Source: Candidatus Krumholzibacteriia bacterium (GTDB lineage: Bacteria; Krumholzibacteriota; Krumholzibacteriia; G020349025). From it: a stretch of DNA of 64,000 nt. Below the pieces are notes generated by a model. That model was not told the DNA's origin and did not search any database. It saw nothing but the letters and a program-made list of their open reading frames with translations. Location: contig DASRJW010000134.1 in assembly GCA_035649275.1 (NCBI GenBank), positions 70,016 to 134,015 on the forward strand, in the 5' to 3' direction. Position 1 is the first letter of the stretch. Each line of letters starts with the position of its first letter. Positions 1 through 7,516 of the stretch are shown piece by piece. A program made the translations under genes and the position numbers.

Positions 1-1
1 G

Positions 2-697
2 CCTGCTTTCGCCCAGGTCACCTCGGCTTTCGACCTCTCCCGCTCCACTTCGGCCCAGGCCGATGCAGTGCAGCGCAATGCGGCAGTCGCCGGCTTCGGC
101 AACTGGACGAGCAGCTTGCAGGTGGCATCGCTGCCCGAACCGGCCCATGCGGACGGCGCTGCCAGCCAGAGCTCGGGCCTCTACGACGACTATGCCTCGG
201 CGGCTGGGGAAGCGCACGCGAAGGCGTCCGGCGGCGGCCATGGGGCGTACGGGGAGTCCAACTACGAGGTGCATTTCCTCGTCCGCGCGCGCAGCGGTTA
301 CACGCTCACAGGCCACGTGGAAGTATCCACGCTCGCGGTGGGTGCACCGCCGCTCGACGCACCGAGCATCGAGGAAATCGTCAACGAGGGTCAAGCGACG
401 GGGAGCATCGCCTTCTCCGGCCCCGGTGGCGAGGTGGGCTCGTTGCGGCTCGATTGCCGCACAAACCCGGAGCAACCGGACGCCTGCACGCAGGCAGACG
501 ATCTCCTCGCTTCCGGAGTTCTGGAACCGGGAGTCTACGTCCTGCAAGCTCGCGCTTACGCCCGCGGCCAAGGCAGCGGCGCCGAGCCCGTGGGTGGCGT
601 GGGGCTGGCGCGCTACAGCTTCGAGATCCGCTTCGACGGCCCGATCGTGAACACCGAGGCCGTCACTTGGGGCGGGTTGAAGTCGCTGTATCGCTGA
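2..697 (+). CDS. Secreted hypothetical protein, 5'-truncated by the window
   Basis: The reading frame is open from the first bases, so the true start lies outside the window. The first visible residues, PAFAQVTSAF, look like the end of a signal peptide, so the protein is probably exported. No known domain is recognised. The core has beta-rich segments (YEVHFLVRARSGYTLTGHVEV and VYVLQARAYARG) and the protein ends in EAVTWGGLKSLYR. The minus-strand gene at 779-1465 has the same layout: FLVR, then a Gly-rich strand, then EYVLEARA, and it ends in EGTTWSQLKQLFR. The two are therefore convergent paralogues. The fold suggests a carbohydrate-binding-like or PEP-CTERM-type beta sandwich, but I cannot assign a function. 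Confidence 0.75.
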   Translation, partial: PAFAQVTSAFDLSRSTSAQADAVQRNAAVAGFGNWTSSLQVASLPEPAHADGAASQSSGLYDDYASAAGEAHAKASGGGHGAYGESNYEVHFLVRARSGYTLTGHVEVSTLAVGAPPLDAPSIEEIVNEGQATGSIAFSGPGGEVGSLRLDCRTNPEQPDACTQADDLLASGVLEPGVYVLQARAYARGQGSGAEPVGGVGLARYSFEIRFDGPIVNTEAVTWGGLKSLYR

Positions 698-747
698 TCG
701 GGCCGCTTCGTCTGCGGCTCTCGATGGGTGGGCGGGTTCGGGTCCGA

Positions 748-767
748 GGCGCGACGCACGTCGCGCC
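748..767. terminator. Perfect GC hairpin between convergent genes
   Basis: The arms 748-756 (GGCGCGACG) and 759-767 are exact reverse complements around a 2-nt centre. The hairpin sits in the 81-nt gap between two convergent genes and could end transcription from either side. There is no T-tract, so intrinsic termination is inferred only from structure and position. Confidence 0.4.
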
Positions 768-778
768 GCTCGGCAATC

Positions 779-1465
779 TCAACGAAACAGCTGCTTGAGC
801 TGGCTCCACGTGGTGCCTTCGACGCCCACCAGCGCATCGTCGAAGGTCGCATCGAAGCGGAAGGAACCGGCTTCACCGGACTGGGCCGCGGCACGCGCTT
901 CCAGCACGTACTCCCCGGGAGTGAGCAAGGCTTCCAGATCGATGTCCTCGTTGCCGCCGTTGCCTTCGGTGACCAACGTCACCCCGGGACCATCGATGGC
1001 GACGCGTAGCGGCGGCGCCCCGGCCTCGCTCTCCACGCGACCGAGCAAGTGCAGCATCGTCGCCTCGCGCACCAGAAACCGAATGGAGAACTCCGAGACC
1101 GCTGCAGCGATGCCGCACGCTGACGGCACCGTACTGCAGCCGCCGCTCGCCGCGGCGCGGCCTTCTGCATGCACTTGCTTGCCCACGATGGTGGAGGTCT
1201 GGCTGGCGGTTCCGGTGGCGAGAGGCGGCCCGCCGGCGCCCAGGTTCGCGCCGACGCTGGCGTCGAAGGTTTCGAACGCCGGTGCTTCCTGCGCTTCGCT
1301 GACCGTTTCTTCCGGTGCGGGCGGTTCTGGCGTCACCGTGGCGCTCGCCGAGACGTGGCGCACCTGCGTCAACAAGCTCAAGACCTGACTGGCGTCGGCA
1401 ATCGCGAAGGGCCACGAGACGGCGAGACCCAAAAGGCCCGTGACCATGAACATCTGGGCTTTCAA
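779..1465 (-). CDS. Secreted hypothetical protein, paralogue of the gene at 2-697
   Basis: 228 residues if read from a TTG at 1465, which has a GAGG SD 5 nt upstream (1471-1474). That start gives an N-terminus of MKAQMFMVTGLLGLAVSWPF followed by AIADA, a good Sec signal peptide with an A-x-A cleavage site. An ATG at 1453 is the alternative. The mature part has a Thr/Pro/Glu-rich linker, then beta-rich sequence with FLVREATMLHLLGRVE and PGEYVLEARAAA, and ends in EGTTWSQLKQLFR. The same elements occur in the same order in the convergent neighbour. Function is unknown; an extracytoplasmic beta-sandwich protein is likely. Confidence 0.75.
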   Translation of the reverse strand: MKAQMFMVTGLLGLAVSWPFAIADASQVLSLLTQVRHVSASATVTPEPPAPEETVSEAQEAPAFETFDASVGANLGAGGPPLATGTASQTSTIVGKQVHAEGRAAASGGCSTVPSACGIAAAVSEFSIRFLVREATMLHLLGRVESEAGAPPLRVAIDGPGVTLVTEGNGGNEDIDLEALLTPGEYVLEARAAAQSGEAGSFRFDATFDDALVGVEGTTWSQLKQLFR

Positions 1466-1632
1466 GTGTACCTCGGGCTGGACATGTGGGGGCTCGCACA
1501 ATGATAGGCGTCGGCGCCGTGGCCTGCAAGACGGGGGCAAGAGAACGCGAGAGCCGCACCGCCGCCTGCAAGGGCGAGAGGGTGGGCTGGTGGGGGATTT
1601 GGCTCGTATTGGTTCGACGCGAAGGACCTTGG

Positions 1633-2871
1633 TCAGGGGTCCACGAAGGCCGAGGCAACCGCCAGTGCAGGGTCGCCGAGGTAGGTGTACTGGATGTGGC
1701 GGAACATCGAACGCGCCGCCTCCTGCACGTCTGCCGGTGTCAGCGCCTCGAGGCGGCTCACGAACTGCTCCGATTTTTCCCAGCCGCCGCCGAGCAGCTC
1801 GTAGCGGGCCAGGAAGCCTGCCTGCGCCTGGTTCGTCTCGTTTTGCAAATGGTAGCGGGTGACGTAGACCTGCACCTTGTCGTGCAGCTCCTTCGCTTCC
1901 AGGGGTTCGTCGCGCAGCCGGCGCATCTCGTCCAACATCACCGCCAGGGTCCGCACCGGCTCCACCGCGGTGACATAGATCCACCCCAGATTGGCCGCCA
2001 GGCTGCCGAGACCGGCGCCGGGGGCATAGCTCAGGTTGCGCTTGGTGCGCACTTCCTCGAAGAGGCGGTCGCGCAGCACCGAGAGCGTCAGCAGGGCGGC
2101 GGGATGGGCGGCGTCCGCGAGGGAAGGCGCCGCGAACTGTCCCAGGATGTAGTGGGTGGGCAACTCCCGCGCCGCCACCCGGAGACGGCTGCCGGCGAAG
2201 CGCAGCGCCGCCGGCGACGGCAGCGGTCCATCGCCGGCAGGCAGAGCCGCGAAAGCGGCGTGGCTCCGCGACACGAGGGTCGACTCCTCGACGTCGCCCA
2301 CCACGACGAGGAGCATGCGGGCGCGCAGCAGGCGGCCCCGAAAGTGGCCCCGGAGCGCCGCCGCGTCGAGAGCCCCGACGCTCGCCTCAGTGCCCTCGGG
2401 ATGGGGCGCGTAAGGGTGCCCGGTGTAGACCAGCTCTCGCGCCAGATCTCCCAGATGACCGTCGGGATCGTCCTGGCGTTGGCGGATGCCGAGCAACATC
2501 TGTCGGCGCACCACCTCGAGCTCTTCGGGTTGGAGCAGGGGCCGCAGGACCAGGTCGGCGAAGATCTCCCAGGAAGGTTCGAAGTGCATGCGCAGGCAGC
2601 GCAGATGGAAGACCGTGAGATCTTCGTCGGTGCGACAGCCGATCTCGGTGCCCAAGCGGGCGAGCTCGGCGTTCAAGGTCTCCTTGGGAAAGCGTTCGGT
2701 GCCGCGCCGCGCGGCGCGGGCGCGCAGCAGATCGGCGCCCGCCGCCTCCGGGCCGATGCTCGCTGAACCACCGCGCAGATAGAGACGGAGCGCCACCACC
2801 GGATGCGCCGCGTGCTGCCGCAGCAGCACCGGGATGCCCGCGCCCTCGAGACGGCACACCGCGACGCCCAT
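1633..2871 (-). CDS. M16 (insulinase-family) peptidase subunit without the zinc motif
   Basis: 412 residues with the two-lobed M16 fold. The N-terminal lobe has the usual ATGADLLRARAARRGT-type region where active members carry HxxEH, but no such motif is present. The C-terminal lobe keeps the R/Y pair in RTKRNLSYAPGAG, which in M16 heterodimers helps bind substrate. The gene starts 2 nt after the stop of the upstream M16 gene (TGA-CC-ATG), so the two are probably translationally coupled and form a heterodimer in which this is the non-catalytic partner. This matches the A/B arrangement known for bacterial M16B pairs and mitochondrial processing peptidase. No signal peptide is visible. Confidence 0.85.
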   Translation of the reverse strand: MGVAVCRLEGAGIPVLLRQHAAHPVVALRLYLRGGSASIGPEAAGADLLRARAARRGTERFPKETLNAELARLGTEIGCRTDEDLTVFHLRCLRMHFEPSWEIFADLVLRPLLQPEELEVVRRQMLLGIRQRQDDPDGHLGDLARELVYTGHPYAPHPEGTEASVGALDAAALRGHFRGRLLRARMLLVVVGDVEESTLVSRSHAAFAALPAGDGPLPSPAALRFAGSRLRVAARELPTHYILGQFAAPSLADAAHPAALLTLSVLRDRLFEEVRTKRNLSYAPGAGLGSLAANLGWIYVTAVEPVRTLAVMLDEMRRLRDEPLEAKELHDKVQVYVTRYHLQNETNQAQAGFLARYELLGGGWEKSEQFVSRLEALTPADVQEAARSMFRHIQYTYLGDPALAVASAFVDP

Positions 2872-2873
2872 GG

Positions 2874-4229
2874 TCAGGATTCCCCCGGCAAGGGTCCGAG
2901 GGCGGCGCGCATCTCCGGCGCCAGCAGCACGCCCGTCACCGCGGGACGGTCGACGAGATAGCGGCGGGCGGTGCGCAGGATGTCCTCCCGCGTCACCTGT
3001 CGTACGCGCTCCACATAGGTCTGGTGGTAGTCGAGATCCGCCACCGCCCACCAGTAACCGACGGTGTGCACGTGCTCCGAGGCGCGTTCGCGCTCGTAGA
3101 TGTGTCCCACCTCCAGCTGATTCTTGGCGCTCTGCAGCTCCTCGTCGGTGAAGGCGTCGGGCGCGCCGAGGTGCTGCAGCTCGTCGAGGAGCGCTGCGTG
3201 CGCCGCCTGGAAGCGTTCGGGCTCGGTGCGCAGCTGCACCTGCAGCGGACCGGTATAGCGCAAGGTGTGATAGCCGAGTGCGGCGCTGGCGCACAGGCCG
3301 GTGTCCACCAGCCGGCGGTAGAATCTGGAGTTGCGTTGCCCGGTGATGGCGGAGAGCACGTCCGCCGCGTAGGTCGCGACGCGGTCTTCGTCCACGCTGG
3401 GACCGTGCTGGGCCCGGAGCAGCGTCACCGCTTGCACCGGCTTCTCCACCACGACGGTGGACGGTACCTCGAGCGGCGGGTGCGCCGGGATGGGATGGGC
3501 GACAAAGGGATCCGGTCCCTGCGTCCAATCGCCGAACACCACCTCCGCCTGGGCGCAGACGTCGTCGAACTCCACGTCCCCCGCCACCAGCAGGGCGCTG
3601 TTGTTGGGCAGGTAATAGCGCAACTGGATGGTGCGCATCTTCTCCGGCGTCGCGGTGGCAATCACCTCGCGGCTGCCGATGACGTTCTTGCGTGTATAGT
3701 GGTGGTGCCAGAGCCGCTTGTGCACCGCCACGTGCAGGTGGAACTCCGGATCCGCTTCGGCCCGGTCGTATTCCCCGAGGACGACGACCCGCTCCCGCTC
3801 CATCTCGTCGGCGCGGAAGAGCGGGGTGCGGATGGCGTCGTTCATGAACTCCAGACCGGCGCGCAGATTGCGCCGGTGCAGGGTGAAGAAGTAGTTCACC
3901 CGCTCCTCGCTGGTGGTGCCGTTCCACTCCATGCCGAGCTCCCGCGCCCGGCGCAGGTAGGCTTCCTGGTCCGGGATGCGGGCGTTGGCCTTGAAGAACA
4001 TGTGCTCGTACAGGTGCGACAGGCCGTCGAACTCCTCCGTCTCGGTATAGGCGCCGTTCTTCACGTCCATCTCGATGGTGACGAGGGGTACGGCGGGGTT
4101 GCGCAGCACCAGCACGGTGAGACCGTTGCCCAGGCGGGCGCGTTGCAGACCGTCCCCCGCCGCCGTGCCGTGCCCGCCTCCCGGCGCACTGCCGCGCGGC
4201 ACGCCTGCGCCTCGGGACAGGGGTTGCAA
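2874..4229 (-). CDS. M16 (insulinase-family) zinc peptidase, catalytic subunit
   Basis: 451 residues from a TTG at 4229 preceded by GGAGG at 4235-4239 (5 nt spacing). A GTG at 4307 would add 26 residues but has no SD. The inverted zinc motif HLYEH (H72, E75, H76) is intact, and the distal Glu ligand lies in the VVVLGEYDRAEAD region about 75 residues on, as in active M16B peptidases. The C-terminal lobe follows from about residue 220. It should cleave peptides inside a closed two-subunit chamber with the product of the next gene (1633-2871). Location is uncertain: no convincing signal peptide is seen, although the upstream gene encodes an outer-membrane-like protein. Confidence 0.88.
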   Translation of the reverse strand: MQPLSRGAGVPRGSAPGGGHGTAAGDGLQRARLGNGLTVLVLRNPAVPLVTIEMDVKNGAYTETEEFDGLSHLYEHMFFKANARIPDQEAYLRRARELGMEWNGTTSEERVNYFFTLHRRNLRAGLEFMNDAIRTPLFRADEMERERVVVLGEYDRAEADPEFHLHVAVHKRLWHHHYTRKNVIGSREVIATATPEKMRTIQLRYYLPNNSALLVAGDVEFDDVCAQAEVVFGDWTQGPDPFVAHPIPAHPPLEVPSTVVVEKPVQAVTLLRAQHGPSVDEDRVATYAADVLSAITGQRNSRFYRRLVDTGLCASAALGYHTLRYTGPLQVQLRTEPERFQAAHAALLDELQHLGAPDAFTDEELQSAKNQLEVGHIYERERASEHVHTVGYWWAVADLDYHQTYVERVRQVTREDILRTARRYLVDRPAVTGVLLAPEMRAALGPLPGES

Positions 4230-4337
4230 GAGCACCTCCAGGCTGAGCCGCTCTCGGCGTTCGGCGCCGGGTCTCGGGCGTCCGGCGCTTGCGTTCGGTG
4301 CCGGCACGCGGTCATCATGCCGGCGCCTGGCGGACGG

Positions 4338-4814
4338 CTAGAACAAGATGTGAGCACCGAGCTGGGCGGTGAGGAAACGCGTCACCGTGTCGTCGCCGCC
4401 GAACTCGAACACCAGGGGAAAGATGTGGACCTCGAAGTTGAGGTGGTCCGTCAGCGGGTGCGAGGCGCCGAAGAGCAGGCCCACGGTGGACAACGAGGTC
4501 AACTCCCCAGCCTCGACCGCCGAGTTCGTGTGCAGGGAGTATTCGGCCCCGACGTGCAGGATGGTGTTGCCCGCCATCGCCGGGCGCAGGGCGCCGCGGA
4601 TGAGCCAGCTGAACTGGGTCTCGCCGTCGGCTTTCAGACCGACGCCCGTTTCCACCAGGTAATCGTCCCCCTGCATCAGCAAGGTCACCATGTCGAACCC
4701 CCCGGCACCCGGCCGGGTGTAGCCCACTCCGACTTCGAAGGCCGTCTGGTACTGGCTCTGCGCCTGCGCCGCACCAGCGAGCATCACCACCGCGATCACG
4801 ATCCACTTCTTCAT
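4338..4814 (-). CDS. Small exported beta-barrel-like protein
   Basis: 158 residues with a clear Sec signal peptide (MKKWIVIAVVMLAGAAQAQ, cleavage after AQA). The mature part alternates hydrophobic and polar residues in short strands and ends in AHILF. The terminal aromatic residue is typical of outer-membrane beta barrels. At about 140 mature residues it fits an 8-stranded barrel. An AAGGA-type SD lies before the ATG. It is the first gene of a minus-strand run with the two M16 peptidase genes, 108 nt apart from the next. Specific role unknown. Confidence 0.7.
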   Translation of the reverse strand: MKKWIVIAVVMLAGAAQAQSQYQTAFEVGVGYTRPGAGGFDMVTLLMQGDDYLVETGVGLKADGETQFSWLIRGALRPAMAGNTILHVGAEYSLHTNSAVEAGELTSLSTVGLLFGASHPLTDHLNFEVHIFPLVFEFGGDDTVTRFLTAQLGAHILF

Positions 4815-4935
4815 CGCTCTCGTCCTTTCGTCGGGTCACGGCGTCGTCCGCCGCCGCACAGGTTAGTGGAACCCCCGTGCTCCTGGGAACCACGAACATG
4901 CCGCGCCACTCCGGCGCCCCACGGGCGGTGAGGCG

Positions 4936-6240
4936 GTGCAGTTCGAGCGCCACTGGCGGCAGGTGTCCTGGGCCGTGCTCGACAAGAGCTTGCCGCTCGT
5001 CTTCGGCGTTGGCTTCATGCTCCTCGTGGTGCGCGTGCTGCCGGCCGGCGAGCTCGGCTTGCAGGCGATCGCCAGCACTCTCCTCCTCACCGCTTCGCAG
5101 CTGCTGCGCTTCCTCTTTCTCGTGCCCCTGACCAAGGTGGTGGCCGAGGGCACCGAACCGGTGCGCGTCGCCGCCACCGGGGCGTCGCTCTACGTCCTGG
5201 CCAGCGCTGGCGTGGCGCTCGGTCTCGTCGCCGGGCGTGAACTCTGGGCGGGGCTCTTCGCCAAACCGGCTCTGGCCGCGGTGCTGCTGCCGAGCGCGGT
5301 GCTCCTCGCCGTCGGCAGCGCCCGGGACGCGGTGAGCGCGACGCTGGAAGGGGAGAGGCGCCTGCAGCGGCTGTTCTGGCTCGATGCGGCCTACTACGCC
5401 GTGGCCCTCGGCGCTCTCGGGTTCTGGCGCTGGTCCGGCGTGGCGCGGACGGCGACCATGATCCAGTGGACCCAGGCCGCCGCCGCCAGCGCCGGCTCGC
5501 TCCTGTCTGTCGTCTGCGCCTGGCGTGCCCTCGCCGCGCGGCCCGGCCGCGCCCAGGTGGCGCGGCTCGCCGGTTTCGGGCGCTACTCGTTCGCCACCGG
5601 TCTCGGCACCACGGTGGGCCAGCAGGCCGATGCCCTCCTCGCCGGCGCCCTCATGGAGCCCAGCGCGGTGGCCTCGTATCACGTGGCGAAGCTCTTCTTC
5701 CGCGTCTTCAACATGCTGGCCCAGGCGATCAGCCAGGTGCTCATGTCGCTGGTGTCGAAGCTGCACGCCGCGGGGCGTGCCCGCGACCTGCGCGTGCTCT
5801 ACGAAAAGAGCGTCTGCTTCCTGCACCTGGCTCTGCTGCCGGTGCTGGTCTTGTTGCTCCTGCTGGCGCCGCAGGTGTATGCCCTCTTCTACGGCCCGCG
5901 CTACACCGACAGCATCCCGGTGTTCCGGATCCTCACCGCGAGCGCGCTCTGCTTGCCCTTCGCCAGCGTGGGCAGTCCGTTTCTGTTGGGGTTGGGACGG
6001 CTGCGGAGCCTGCTCGCGATCACCTGGATGGGCACGATCCTCGGCATCGCGCTGGCATGGCTCTGGATCCCGCACTACGGGCCGAGCGGCGCCGCCCTGG
6101 CGGTGCTGGTCGCCGCCGTCTTCGGCATGGTGGCGCGCACCGTGGCGCTGCAGCGCCAGCTGGGTTTCACCCTGCGCGATGTGGCCTGGCGCACCCGGGA
6201 TGCGGTGGCGTTCGTACGGCGCCATCTGCGTTTCTCGTGA
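4936..6240 (+). CDS. Polysaccharide flippase (Wzx/MATE-like membrane protein)
   Basis: 434 residues with about 12 hydrophobic segments across the whole length, in the pattern of the oligosaccharide-flippase (MOP) superfamily. The conserved N-terminal stretch (FMLLVVRVLPAGELGLQAIA) and mid-protein stretch (LGTTVGQQADALLAGALM, then ASYHVAKLFFRVFNM) are characteristic. It probably moves lipid-linked glycans across the inner membrane. The start is a GTG with a close AGG, so it is uncertain. The nearby hexapeptide acetyltransferase (6912-7391) supports a role in surface glycan or O-antigen assembly, although no complete polysaccharide cluster is present. Confidence 0.8.
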   Translation: MQFERHWRQVSWAVLDKSLPLVFGVGFMLLVVRVLPAGELGLQAIASTLLLTASQLLRFLFLVPLTKVVAEGTEPVRVAATGASLYVLASAGVALGLVAGRELWAGLFAKPALAAVLLPSAVLLAVGSARDAVSATLEGERRLQRLFWLDAAYYAVALGALGFWRWSGVARTATMIQWTQAAAASAGSLLSVVCAWRALAARPGRAQVARLAGFGRYSFATGLGTTVGQQADALLAGALMEPSAVASYHVAKLFFRVFNMLAQAISQVLMSLVSKLHAAGRARDLRVLYEKSVCFLHLALLPVLVLLLLLAPQVYALFYGPRYTDSIPVFRILTASALCLPFASVGSPFLLGLGRLRSLLAITWMGTILGIALAWLWIPHYGPSGAALAVLVAAVFGMVARTVALQRQLGFTLRDVAWRTRDAVAFVRRHLRFS

Positions 6241-6332
6241 AGCGAGCCGGCAGCTTGAAGGAACGCCTGCCGGTGGTTACCATCGACCCCGTCCGCATTC
6301 CACTCGGCCCGCCGCCTTTCCGTGGAGACAGC

Positions 6333-6890
6333 GTGAAGCCCCCGGCCATTCTCATCGACGACCCCGACGCCAACGAGCACTACGATCTCCGCGGCACCCT
6401 CGCCGGCTGGGCGCCCGGCCTCATCGCCGTGGTCGAGCCGCTGGCCGCCGCTTCCGGGGCCGACGCTGGGCCCGAGAGTGGCGCCCCCGCTGCTCCCGCC
6501 GGAAAGAGCGACTCCGACACCACCCGCGCCCTCAAGAGCGCTCGGGTCCGCTATCGCATGGAAGCGAAGGCGACCGCAGCGCGAGAGTTCGACGTCGCCG
6601 AAGGGCCGGTCGTGCTCCGCGCCCTCGCCTCGCCCCTGCTGATCGTGGCCTTCGTTTCGCCCCGCACCTTCCCGCTGCTGGTGGCGCTGGGACAGCACCA
6701 GGCCAGCCGCGCCTGGCTCCGGGTCGGGATCACCGGCGTGGCCATGGACCATCCGTACAACCTGGCGCGCAAGCTGATCATGGAGGGCGCCATCGCCTAT
6801 CACGAGCACACGCGCACGCTGGAGAAGGTGCTCTGCCGCCGGTTGCAGCTCATGGTCGCGTCCCATGCCGAGCGCCAGCACACCTCCTGA
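6333..6890 (+). CDS. Conserved hypothetical protein
   Basis: 185 residues from a GTG at 6333 with GGAG at 6324-6327 (5 nt spacing). A GTG at 6237, overlapping the flippase stop as GTGA, would give a longer protein with no obvious extra domain. The N-terminal region (ILIDDPDANEHYDLRGTLAG) is followed by an Ala/Gly/Pro-rich, probably disordered linker. A compact second half has RAWLRVGITGVAMDHPYNLA and ends with a basic helix. No family is recognised. Its position between a flippase and a sugar N-acetyltransferase suggests a role in glycan assembly, but that is only context. Confidence 0.6.
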   Translation: MKPPAILIDDPDANEHYDLRGTLAGWAPGLIAVVEPLAAASGADAGPESGAPAAPAGKSDSDTTRALKSARVRYRMEAKATAAREFDVAEGPVVLRALASPLLIVAFVSPRTFPLLVALGQHQASRAWLRVGITGVAMDHPYNLARKLIMEGAIAYHEHTRTLEKVLCRRLQLMVASHAERQHTS

Positions 6891-6911
6891 GCCGAGGCAG
6901 AGGGAGCCCGC

Positions 6912-7391
6912 ATGACCTTCCAGAACATCGCGCCGGACGTGAAGCTGGGCCGGGACGTGAAGATCTTCTCCTTCGTCAACCTCTACGGTTGCAGCATCGG
7001 TGACGGCACCAAGGTCGGCTCCTTCGTGGAGATCCAGAAGAACGCGAGCATCGGTCGCAACTGCAAGATCTCGAGCCACACCTTCATCTGCGAAGGCGTC
7101 ACCATCGAGGACGACGTCTTCATCGGCCACAACGTCTCCTTCATCAACGACAAGTATCCCCGCGCCACCGCCAGCGGCCGTCTGCAGACCGAGGCGGACT
7201 GGTCGGTGCAGCCCACCCGGGTGTGCGCCGGCGCCTCCATCGGCACCAGTTGCACCATCCTCTCCAACGTGACCATCGGCCGGAACACCATCATCGGCGC
7301 CGGCAGCGTCGTCACCCGCGACATCCCCGACGGCGTCGTCGCCGCCGGCAACCCTTGCCGGGTGCTCCGTCCCTTGACCGCCAGCGAGTAA
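6912..7391 (+). CDS. Hexapeptide-repeat N-acetyltransferase (WbpD/WlbB-like)
   Basis: 159 residues, almost entirely left-handed beta-helix hexapeptide repeats (IGDGTKVGSFVEI, IGRNCKISSHTFI, IEDDVFIGHNVSF, IGRNTIIGAGSVV). The segment GHNVSFINDKYPRA and the C-terminal AAGNPCRVLR are typical of the acyltransferases that acetylate UDP-2-acetamido-3-amino-2,3-dideoxy-glucuronate in O-antigen synthesis (WbpD/WlbB). It would act in the cytoplasm with acetyl-CoA as a trimer. The SD GGGAG lies just before the ATG. The sugar substrate cannot be set from sequence alone, because partner enzymes (WbpA/B/E) are not in the window. Confidence 0.82.
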   Translation: MTFQNIAPDVKLGRDVKIFSFVNLYGCSIGDGTKVGSFVEIQKNASIGRNCKISSHTFICEGVTIEDDVFIGHNVSFINDKYPRATASGRLQTEADWSVQPTRVCAGASIGTSCTILSNVTIGRNTIIGAGSVVTRDIPDGVVAAGNPCRVLRPLTASE

Positions 7392-7396
7392 GGGTC

Positions 7397-7426
7397 TTGC
7401 GGCGCCGGCGCCGCCCCGGCTAGAGT
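7397..7426 (+). promoter_or_regulatory. Sigma-70-type promoter candidate for the amidohydrolase operon
   Basis: TTGCGG (7397-7402), an 18-nt spacer and TAGAGT (7421-7426), about 90 nt before the first amidohydrolase start. The spacing is right and the -10 is a moderate match. It overlaps a GC-rich palindromic spacer. Confidence 0.4.
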
Positions 7427-7516
7427 GAAGGCGATCCCCCGGCTGCTGCGCTTCCGCGCGCGTTTCCGACGTCGCTGCGGCGGCGCGATCGCCGTCTCCA
7501 CCCTCGAGGTGAAACC

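Noticed and set aside
4315-6225. Long minus-strand frame across the flippase gene
   Set aside because: Composition is His/Arg/Gln-rich without domains, and the plus-strand flippase has clear membrane helices.
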